Source: Linnemannia hyalina (taxonomy: Eukaryota > Mortierellomycota > Mortierellomycetes > Mortierellales > Mortierellaceae). From it: a stretch of 64,000 nt of DNA. Both the position numbers and the translations under genes were made by a program. A model generated the notes under the pieces. It saw nothing but the letters and a program-made list of their open reading frames with translations, was not told where the DNA came from and made no database searches. Each line of letters begins with the position of its first letter. The stretch's first letter is position 1. This document shows positions 33,441-43,938 of the stretch, piece by piece. The stretch covers positions 2,294,001 through 2,358,000 of the forward strand of contig JAHRHY010000003.1 in NCBI GenBank assembly GCA_019671135.1, written 5' to 3'.

Positions 33441-36400
33441 ATGAAGGGCCCTTCTCGGTCAGAACTGGCGATTACCGACGATAACCTCGAATGGATCGAG
33501 CAACACCACCGCGCCACCAGCCGCAAGGCACCAACAACCCAAAAGTCACAACACCAGACCCTAGGCCAAAACCTCAGTCATAACCAAACATCCGGAAGCC
33601 ACGAGTTTGTGCCGAGTGGAGATGAGTCCGACTATGCAGAAAAGAACCACCAGTCTGTCTTTTATGCCCCTGACCCCCATAAACGCACCAAGGAGTATCA
33701 CATTGAGCAGGCAATAGGGGCCATCAAGCTCCTCAAGGCAGCCTCCAAGCCTGAAGGATGGAAGAAGGTATTCAGACACAAGTCCGACTGCGTTGTCTCC
33801 CAGTCTACCGGCAATGGCGACAAGCATCCAGCATTCAAGGGCGAGCATGTCATTCGTGGTTTCCGCGCACAAGACGTCTTCTCCATCGTTGGAGTGCGAA
33901 AGCTGTGGGAGTAAGTGTCGAATGCTATTTCTTTGGAGTGTAGTTTTTGCCCTCTTGATCTGCAAATCGATTAGGGTGATACAGATGTTAATTGCTACTT
34001 TTCTTCAATTCAAATAGCGATTGGTATGACCAGTTAAACTGTGTAGAGTCGTACGACGAAGCAACGAACCTGATGTACATGGTCATGAAGGGCAACATGT
34101 CTTCAAAGTAACGTATCATCCGCGATATATCTGGCTCATACTTTTCCCACTGGTCCGGCAATGCCCAAAAGGCACGACTGCAGAGCCAAGCACGATCTTA
34201 ACTTTCAATGCCATTTATACACAATAGAACACGAGATATCTCGATGGTCGAGCGGATAGAGGTGGAACCCGACGGAACCATCTACTTTGCCTCTTGTTCT
34301 GTCCAATCCAGCAAAATCCCGCTCATGTCCGGCAAAGTCAGGGCGGATATCTTTGTTGCAGGATGGGTCATTCAGCCATTGCCATCCAACCCACCCATCA
34401 CAAAGGTCACCTACGTGATCCAAACAGATCTCCTCAGCCGGTTACCAAAGTTCATTGCACGGAGGGCGCTCGCCAAACGACCATTAGTCATCACCACCAT
34501 CGAAACCCACCTCAAGAAAAACGGCGTTCCAATGGTCATGACCAAACTTGTCTCTCAGACCACTAACCGCCACCGAAGTCTCAGTGAGCCGCTAAAGCCC
34601 GAAAAGTTTATGTTTACCGAGCGGGATTCCGAGGAGAATGTTCAGTCCGGATCCTCCTTCCTTTCACCTATCGAACCACTTCGCCCAGATAACCATGTCG
34701 AGGAACTGAATACAAAGGAGGACTCTGACGACGACGACCTTCAGCTGGCTATGGCCTCGGTCAGTGAAAGCTCGACAGCCAGGAGTTCGCTCGCACCCAG
34801 TCTCCTGTCCACTCGTTCCCTCGCCCCGTCAATATTCTCACCCGAGTTCCTGGAAAACAACGCACATCTCGGCGACACTGCAATGTTTGGCGATTCAGTT
34901 TTGTTTGGGAAAGGAGGCATCTATGAGAACAACATGCGAAAACAGAACGAGATATCTCGGGCATCAGACGATACCAACCGGGCACAATCGCCTCAACTCA
35001 CCCAAACACCAGCCCATTTTCCTGAGCGTACTCGGCGGGCACCACCTCAGGCTGCAAGAACTCTCCCACCAGAAACCGACATCCGGGATCGTCATCAATT
35101 GGCTTCACAGGCTTCCTTCAAGCGGATAGACACACCCAGATCGAATCCACCACCTAGGACGGCCCAGCCATCCACCCCAGAGCAGCCTGTTACACCTACA
35201 GTCACTCTGGCGACACCCCCATTGACGCCCACAACCTCGATCGATGGCAAGGACGCAACGTCGGATTCGGATGCCTCTCTTACACCCAAAGTCAGGATCG
35301 TCCCCCGCGTGCCCAAAACGCACGCTACCGTCGACACCTCACTTCCTCAACGACCTAGTTCAATGGCTTTTGCAGCGTTCGGAATGCGGTCGCCTTCAGC
35401 CATCATGGAAGCGCGTCGCCACAGCACCCTGATCAGTCGTAGCTCATCCTTTGCTCCACGACATAGCCATGCTGTCCCTATCCGAGGCAGTCCTAACATT
35501 ACCCTGCAGGGCTTGAACCGGTCGTCGATGATCTTCAACTCGACACCAAACGCATTGAAGAGGCACTCAACCGCTCCCAGTGTGGATTCCAACCGTTCGT
35601 CGACTCAGCTTACGCCCATGATCGTCCTTCCTCATCGCCACTCGGAGACGGCACGCAAGGCGTTGGCAATGTTTAAGGTGTTGGCATCGAGTCCCGAGGA
35701 TCGCTGGAAGGCTATCTCGAGCGATGGTACCTTCAAGAGCTACAGCAGAGTGATCTCGGGCGCCGGGCTCCCAATGCTCCGAGCGGAGGGTGTCATCAGT
35801 GGAGGCTGGACAGTTGAGCAGATCAACGCCGTTATCGAGTCCTCTGGCTGCCGACAGTTCTGGGATGAGCGCTTTGACAATTTATCAATCGCAGAGACGT
35901 TCAACTCGAACGAGTACCTCTTCCATGTCGCACTCCGCGGCATTGGATCTTTGACGTACGTTTTGCCAAGCGATCGCATGAAGCACGTTCAAAAAATCAT
36001 TCGTGTCTGCCATTTCTTACTCGTTTTTTTACTTACTCACATTCTCTTACAATAGTGGCCGTGATCTGGCTGGAGTAACAATTGTCGACCGCGATCCTCA
36101 GACAGCGGCACTCTGCAACGTCTCAACGTCGGTTCTCGACTCTACCATCCCAGAGGACCCTGGTCGTATCCGTGCATTGCTTGAGTTGTCCGGTTGGTCT
36201 CTGAGACCCACATTTGATGGACAGGGCAACACCGTTTCGGTGAATGTCACCTTTGTGATCCAGATTGATATCCGCGGCACGCTCCCTACCTCGGTCGTCA
36301 AGTCCCTCACTGCCAGCATGATGACAGGCGTCTCTCGTCTCAACCAGTTCATCAACAAGAGCGGATACCCACCCTATGCCTCTCACATCTCTGGCACTCG

Positions 36401-38429
36401 TCTCCTTGACACATTCGAGCCCAAGACGGGCTTTTACGAGCTGTGCTACAAAGCGGCGCCGGGATGGACTGAGGTTCGAGTTGGCCGCAAGGTCTACAAG
36501 GATGGCTACGACTTTTTCATCAAGCCCGACGACCCTACTGTCCGTGTTGAGCTTGCTCCAGACTTTGGCGGTGTTCGTATCTGGACAACCCTCGACCATG
36601 AGGGCCAGAGCATCATTGCCCAGGTCACCCGTAAGGGACATAACCCGGCCGGCAACCCTGCTCAGGAGCCAACTCAGCCGTCGCAGCCCGATGACGAAGA
36701 AAGGGAGAGCGGGAGTGACGAGCCAAGCCGCCGCAAGCGAGAGCCTTATGTGCCCCGTCGACCAAGAGACAGCCGTGTGTTTGAGTCGTCGTCGCCAACG
36801 TTTGGTGGCCCGTCCCCGCGCAAGTCGTCGAGCCATCTAAAGTGTAATGATGATGAAGATGATGTTGAGTTGGAGAATCCTGAGCAGGTAGATGTCCGTT
36901 CTTCTGGAGATGTTGGTGGTGGATCCGACCTACGACCACATGAGGCGGCGGTGTCGTCCGTCGGTCGTAAGAGGAGAAGCGCCAGCTTCACAACTTTGAG
37001 TACCTTTGACCCTAATCTCGTTGTTGCCTCTTTTTCCTACCGACCCGCTGAACTCCCACAGGCTTCAACGGCCCCCAAGGTCTCGCAGGAGTCCGAGAGG
37101 ACCGGGAGGAGCCGTACTAGGAGCACGCCCCGCAGCCTGACGAATGTCCCCGATAATGCCTCCCCGCCAACCCTCCCACGCCGTTCCAGTTCTCTCAGCC
37201 GACACTCTGTTCCCCTTTCGCCGCCCTTCCTGTCTCTCGTTGACGCCCCTCCCATGCCCATCATTTCTACGTTCACCGCCGCTCCTTTGACCCAAGGTGA
37301 TTCGTCTGCGCCATCTTCCGCTGCCTTAGCCGATTCCCCTACAACCTCCCCTATCACAACCTCCTCAGGGACGACTTTTATTACGTCGCCTTTCTCCAGC
37401 CCGACTCTTGGTCCTTTCCATGTCCCACACCACAGGCCGATCGAGTCTCCCATGCCAGGCCGCGATATTTTCCAGGTACTTGAGGATCCTCAGACGCTTA
37501 ACCTCTCAGTCCCAGCCAGCAACACAGAGGTTGAGAAGAAAGACACCAAGGGGTCTGAACCTGAGCTGGAGCCAACTACCAAGCTCACATCCGTCCTGAA
37601 AAAGTCGATCCTTCAGCCAGCAGCAGAAATCCCTACCAGCTCCCGTGTTGTTGATTCGGATGTCGATGCATCTTCCTTGATCGCACGGGCTGTCATTCCC
37701 TCGATATCTGAGGTTTTGGCCAAGTCGACCTCTGTCGATTCTGAGTCTGCCGATCACCAAGATGTCAAAGCCTCGTTGACCACTATGAGTTCTCCTTTGA
37801 CTTCGCCCGTTCCTGGACCCAGGACATCGAGCCTTAGTCACAGAAGTTCGAACGCGTCGGTCGGCAGCATTACCCGCAGGGTGACCTTCTCTCCTGATGT
37901 GGTCGACAACTCTGAGACCAGAACAACGCCCCTCCGACCCAAGAGGCTCTCCAGGAAGAAGTCGGTCTCACTGAAGGCCAGTCCATTGGCTGAGCTCCAG
38001 ACTGCCAGTTCCGGTGAAGCAGAGACTGTCGAGACAACAGAAGCAGCTGCTATTGTTGATATTGTTGCCTCTCCTGTTGTTGTCGAGGTTGCCACTGTTG
38101 CAGTGTCTGTAGTCGAGGTCCAGGATGAGGCCGGATACGAGAGCGACGAGGCCGAGTTTGTTGAGGCCCAGTCTGAGTTCTTTGACGATACTCCCGAGGA
38201 CACCCCTGTTGCTGTCAAGGAAGTTGTTGTTGACATCGCAGCGGTCGCGCGACGCGAGGCGGAGAAAGAGCAAATGTTGGTGGATATGAAGGGGCACTAT
38301 ATTGGACATGAGGATCTGTGGCGGACAGCGACTGATTCGTTTGTGTCAGAGCTGAACATGGTGCAGGTCAAGGCCGTGCTTATGTTTGTGCTTGTTGCGG
38401 TGTATGCCAGCGGCTTGCTCGCGATGTAG
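33441..38429 (+). CDS. Tandem START-domain lipid-transfer protein with C-terminal membrane anchor
   Basis: Four exons (33441-33910, 34018-34107, 34228-35955, 36056-38429) encode 1,553 residues. The first START-like domain spans ~residues 90-300: GWKKVFRHKSDCVV; VIRGFRAQDVFSIVGVRKLW; DWYDQLNCVESYDEATNLMY; KVTYVIQTDLLSRLPKFIA. A Ser/Thr/Pro-rich linker follows, then a second START-like domain (~665-960: GLPMLRAEGVISGGWTVEQI; RQFWDERFDNLS; VTFVIQIDIRGTLPTSVVKS) and a C2- or beta-like extension. The remaining ~500 residues are low complexity. The final residues VKAVLMFVLVAVYASGLLAM form one membrane helix at the extreme C-terminus, so the protein should be tail-anchored with the START cavities in the cytosol. 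This suits lipid transfer at an organelle contact site. Ligand and organelle are unknown. Confidence 0.88.
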
Positions 38430-38935
38430 ATATTTTATTATTACATAGAAACATTTAAAATAAGAACCATTGTACAACAAACATAGAAGAATAACGGGTA
38501 TCCATGGTTCTTGTTTCCAAAATTGGCGACACGCGAAATTGTGTCAATTGAAAAATGATGCTGACACCCCTTAACCACACTAGTTGTTATTATCTTGTGC
38601 AGCCCCTGTGAGGACATGGACTTTTTCATGTGTCCACTTCATTTTTTTTCGCGTGTTGTTTGTTGTGTTGTTGTTTGTTCTTTCACCCCAACAACTCTAC
38701 TTCCTCCCTCACCTTGGCTCCTATTCTTGCAACGTCATACTCCTTTCAACACAGCTGGCATCCCTCCCCTCGAGGACATTCAACATCAACATATTCTTCC
38801 ATAACCAGCATCACACCGTGAGAGGTTCCACTTCAGCTTCAACCAACTACAAACAATAACAGGAACAGAAACTTAGCTACAGCACAGCACAGGACCAACA
38901 AACACAACATAAGCTCAGCGAAAGGGGAGCCAACC
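38430..38935. other. Short intergenic, leader of the FHA-PP1 gene
   Basis: No coding signal. The right half is C/A/T-rich and ends in an A/C-rich leader directly before the ATG at 38936. Confidence 0.6.
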
Positions 38936-41900
38936 ATGTCCGACACACCCAAGAGTCCTGCTCGTCGCCAATTGCGCAAAAGTGCGCTCCAGGCCTCGCC
39001 CTTCGGAGCCCCTGTAAAGTCATTCCTTAAAGCATCCCCCTCAGCCTCCTCCTCCTCTTCCATTTCCTCTCCAGCCTTCACCATCCCCACAACCACAAGA
39101 ATCAAACCCGTCTCGCCACCCATGCCATCGTCAACAACAAGAGCACTTGAAGCTGACGCCCAGGAGGAGGAGGAAGGATCTGCCTCGCCCCTCGACAGTC
39201 CCACTTCACGGAAATCGGCCAGACTCAGCAACATGTACAAGAATGTGGACCTGAGTGTCACGCCCAAGAAACCTCCTACAACACCAAAGTCAAAGAGTCA
39301 CCTCAAGATAGGCGTGTGGGGCTACATTGTCGGCCTTAAGAAGCATGACATGAGCGAGTACTGTCGCTTCCCTATCGACAAGTCCTATTGTTCCTTTGGC
39401 AGAAGTGGTAACAATGACGTGCCTGTCCCCTTTGAGTCTGTCTCGGACATACACTGCAAGTTGATTCGAAGGGAAGACGGCGAAGTAAGCAAAAACAATA
39501 ACAACAATAACAAGAGCAATAGAGATGAATGAGTATTATTGTTTTAATATCCCGAGCAATTGACTGACGATATTATTCTGCTCTCATTGTTAGATCTGGC
39601 TCAAGGACACATCGAACATTGGAACCCTGCTCAACAACGTCCTTGTCCACGACACCGCTCGACCCATCGAGCACAACGACATCATGACCATCGCAGGACG
39701 AAGCTTCAGATTCGAGACCGCCATGGTACAACCTGAACCCCTTTTTTGTTACGCCACCACATTACATATCACAATGAAAAAGGAGTACAATGCTGACTTT
39801 CTTTTCCCCCGTATTTTCTTTCCTCGGTCATTTATCCAGACCACTCCACGGCCACCCCTCCAGGCTACAGACGGAAACACTACGCCAGGACGGCACATCA
39901 AGAGCATTCAGGCGTCCTTCGACAGCGACTTCTCAGCCCTGGCAGAGGCCCCTTCACCTACGGCCGGTAGAACCTCGACGACGCCGAAGAGAAATCTTTC
40001 AAGGAGCACCGCCGCACTGGAATCATCCCTCGGTCTCTTCACTCCTAAAAGCGCCGCAAAGCTGTCTAGCCTGCTTGTTTCGCCAAAGCCCATTCCTCTC
40101 CCAGCATTCTTGAAATCGCCTAGACAATCAACCACCTCAACCGACAAACCTTCAAAGCCCAGTGTCGCAGCGGATACAACAGACGACCTACAGGAGCTGG
40201 AAGAAAATAGCTGCTGGCGAACCCCCACCAAAGGGAAGCGCAAGTCATCCGAGGACCTTTTCACCGAACTGGGCAGGACTCCCAAGAAGGTCTCCTTTGG
40301 TCCCAATCTGAACCCAGAGGTCTTTTCAAAGAACAACCCTCCTAATACGCCCGTCAAGCGCGGCGACCACCAATCACCGAGTGTCTCGACCCCATCGTTT
40401 ATGTCAAGACTGGCTGCTGCTGGCGGTACTCCCAAATCGATCCTGACACCTTCGAAATCGAGCCGGACAAATGTCTTCCAAGGTCTCGAGAAACCCACAC
40501 CTATCAAGCTCATGCTGTTCTCTCCTGAGGTCCAAAAGATCGCCACCACACCAAAGAAGCAAGTCATCGATGCGCAGGATGCACTTTCATCAGTCAGCAG
40601 GAAGCCAGTTTCGGTACAGGACGAGCGTTCCAGTAACAGTAGCGGAAACGACAGCGATGACAGTCTCCGGGAAAAGATCGGCTCAACATCGACAACCAGC
40701 CCGTTCATTGTACCTGCAGCTGCAACAGAGTCGAGGAATTTTAATGACGACGTCGAGGAGGAAGACGACGACGATGAGAGCCCGCTCTCGACACCAACAC
40801 GAGGTCCAGCTTCGCGACAATCGAGCGCGGGGCTAACCACCCCGAGCCGCTTGAAGTTTCCTCTTTCAACCCAAGACGTCCCAGAGGAGCACTTGCATCA
40901 CTCTTTCAAGCTGCATGCCTCACCTCTTCAGCCGGATGCAGACAACCCTTTTATATCGAATGACGAGCCTCGCGGTGACAGCCCCTCACATTCTCCAAGC
41001 GTTGCGGCTGTCCAACGACACCATCCCGACTTGACACATGCAATTGAAGAGGAACTCGACACCCCACTCATTGACGAGGCCGAACTCCCAGCGGACGCAG
41101 AACAGGAGACTGCTACTCCTGACGTCGATATTCCGGACACCACCCCTGTACATACCCCCGTCCGTAACCGAACCAAGGATGACCAAAAGTCGAATGTGAC
41201 CCCTGGTGCGAACACGCCCGGATCTGCCTCCAGACTTGCGCTCTTACAGCTTTCCGCTCAAAGGATACGCGGTCTCCCAGATTTGCTCCAGTCGCCAGCT
41301 GCAAGAACATTGGCCCACAAGTCATCTGAACCAGCGTCTACCATCCCCGAGCCTAGTGTAGATGATGTGGACGCGGAATTGGAATCGGATCAGGATAGCA
41401 GCGTGGATGAGGAAGCGACACCGGCGGTGTTTGAGTCAGGCAACAAGGTGGCGACTGAGCAAGCGGAGGAAGAAGCGGCACTGGCGGTACTTGAATCGGG
41501 CAACGAGGTGGCAGAAGAGCAGTCAGACGACGAGGAAGTGACCAGGAAGGAAGTGGATCATACTCCTGAGCCGATGATTGAGGAAAAGGATGAGTCTGCT
41601 GGCAACAAGGTGGTGACTGAGGCAGATGATATCCTGGCCAAGGATGATGAGCAGAATAACCGAGCCAGCGGAGTAGATTCCAAGCGGCGATCGAGTGCGC
41701 CGGTCGCCAGCACTATTCTTCGCCCTCAGAGCCCCATGTTCACCGGACTTCGTGGAGTGTTCCGGACGCCCCAAAAGGTTGTCGAGACATGCTTTGCAGG
41801 ATTTAATGGATTTCGCAACTTTGTGATGACACCCACTCGTTCGCAATCCTCCACGGAACTTTTCGCTTCCACTCCAAAGGCTGAGAGTCAGGATACTGAA

Positions 41901-42914
41901 GGAGAGGAGAACCCTTTCCAAGTCACGTCGGACGATAGCCAAAAGGAGGAGGAAGCTGTTGAGACTCTTGATGCGCAGGAGGTTGCCGCCGCCATCGGTG
42001 CTGAAGAGCATGGTCCTGAGCTAGCCAAGTTTACGTTCTCTGCTGTATTTGGTGAACAGAACACTTACGCTGAGGACAAAGCCGATCAAACCACGAGTGC
42101 AAAGGAGACCGCGACCGATGACAACAGCTCCAGTCGCACAACATCCACGACAATGACGACAAAGCGCCGCATTTCTTCACATCAGGGTGCGTTGGCGCTT
42201 TTGACGGGCAACGATGGAGAGCCTTCGCCAAAGTCAAAGGAATTTGCGTTTGCATCGGATTCGTTGGAGCTGATAAAGGCGCGCGGAAGGCGGTCAGACG
42301 TTTTCCCTCAGAAGCGAACTGTTGCAAAACGGAGCCTCAGCCAGAGCGGGGATAACGATGAAGTCAAGAGTGAGACTGCTGACAAGGACGGCTCAAGTAG
42401 ACGTAGGAGAACCATTTCGATGTTTGAGTTTATGGCAGCGGTGACCTCGTCTACAACTACTACAGTGACAAGGCCCTCAGCGGGAGCGGAAGCCGAGTCT
42501 AATGATCAACATGATGGTGCCGGAGTTGGCGACGATGCTGAGCAGGAGGAACTGTTGCGATTGCTGGGTGAGGGCGCTGATTCAGGGGAAGATGACGATG
42601 AGAATTTCGGTGAGATTATCGGAGCAGCTGATTGCGATGATGCCTTTGATGGTGGATTTGACGAGGACGCGTCCAATGTCGCAGACGAGGCGGCGTTGGA
42701 TGATACCAAGGATCACAATATCAAGGCGTCGCCGCGGAGAAGATCCGGATCGTTCCATACTCCAACTAAGAGGCGGCAGTCGTTCAGGAGTAGATTGGTT
42801 TCGTCATCCCCGGGGTTCGGATTGTATGAGCTGGACGGAGTCGAAGACGAGGAGGACGAGGAGGACGACGACGTGATCATGATCTCGCCCAAGCGCCTTC
42901 GTGTCCTGGAGTGA
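38936..42914 (+). CDS. FHA-domain protein with Ki-67/Repo-Man-type PP1 docking motif
   Basis: Exons 38936-39484, 39594-39725 and 39840-42914 give 1,251 residues. Residues ~122-225 are an FHA phosphothreonine-binding domain (CSFGRSGNNDVPVP, SVSDIHCKL, IWLKDTSNIGTLLNNV, IEHNDIMTIAGRSFRF). At residues ~376-402 stands KKVSFGPNLNPEVF followed by SKNNPPNTPVKRG. Its spacing (RVxF-type core, FG, L-P-E-hydrophobic-F, then PPNTPxKRG) matches the KiR motif with which vertebrate Ki-67 and Repo-Man recruit protein phosphatase 1. The remainder is disordered, Ser/Thr-Pro-rich (many CDK-type TPK/SP sites) and acidic toward the end. It contains three G-hydrophobic-x-x-hydrophobic-hydrophobic-x-[TS]-P elements (residues ~704, 862, 883). 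By analogy it is a mitotic chromosome or nucleolar PP1 scaffold. Orthology to Ki-67 is inference from domain order and motif. Confidence 0.85.
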
Positions 42915-43020
42915 CTGCCAAATTGAAATAAACACTTTGAAGCACACTCTTTTCTTTTTTCTTTTTTTTTTCTTTTTTCTTTCTTCACTCGCTCACACAC
43001 ATCTCACAACAACAAGCACC

Positions 43021-43753
43021 ATGGGAAAGACAAGACCAAGTATGGACAGAGGAATGAGGACACGGACGCCTGGAGACTAGCGCACCTGATGTTAATGGCA
43101 GTTACTCGGATCAGCTTTTGCGCCATTGTACCACAACACCTCGAACAACCCTTCCTGACATACCTTCCCCCTCCTTCCTACCATAAAACAGATATTCACC
43201 AATCAAAGTATGCGCCACACAACAAGCGAAAGGCAGCATCAGGCGAGGAAGGTACGTTAATATATTTGTCATATACAAACTCTCTCTCTCTCTCTTTCTC
43301 TCTTTTGATTTCCATGTTGGTACTAAGGACGCTGGTAAGTTAACATTTTATTTATTTCTTGCTGTGATATTAGCGCCTGTGTCGATGAAGGAGAAGGTCG
43401 GGAAAGAGTTGGAACTTGCCAAGCTCCGTAAACAGGTCACCATGTAAGATCAACATACCACCCTCCGATGTGTAGAAATCAAGGAGGCCAAGACATTGCA
43501 GGAGAGAAGGAGAAAGAAAGTACCTCACGTCCAAATTCACTAACAACTCTTCTATATCGAATCACCAACGAAATATGATAGTGACAAGCCAAAGAAGACG
43601 ATTAAGAAGAAGCCAATGAGCACAAAGGCCAAGATTCGCAAGGGAAAGACGCTCGAGCGTGGATTGATGAACGCCGAGAAGGATGAGAAGAGAATCGATA
43701 AGCATCATGATAAGGTGACACTCAAGAAGCGCGGCAAGCAGATGTGGGAATAA
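43021..43753 (+). CDS. Small very basic protein, Alb1-like (ribosome biogenesis?)
   Basis: Four short exons (43021-43039, 43192-43251, 43374-43443, 43582-43753) join in phase to 106 residues: MGKTRPNIHQSKYAPHNKRK, then AASGEEAPVSMKEKVGKELE, then a Lys-rich segment PKKTIKKKPMSTKAKIRKGK and a helical C-terminus ending KKRGKQMWE. The C-terminal pattern (basic helix, ERGLMNAEKDEKRIDK, terminal RGKQMWE) recalls Alb1, a pre-60S factor that partners Arx1. The match is weak and from memory. The four junctions (donors GTATGG, GTACGT, GTAAGA; acceptors CAG, TAG, TAG) and the uniform Lys content support a real gene. It is convergent with WAPL, the stops 185 bp apart. Confidence 0.65.
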
Positions 43754-43938
43754 ACACTAGGCGAGGAGCAAGGAAACTCTTTCGTATTTGTACCCATATA
43801 CCACGCATTGCATTTTTCGACGAATAAAACAAACAACATAAACAACAACAAAGAGCAAAGACAAGGCGGGAGCAGATCAAGTTAAATAAGAGTGGGGAGT
43901 GTGGGTGGTCTTTTTATTACAAGTCATCGATTCATTGG

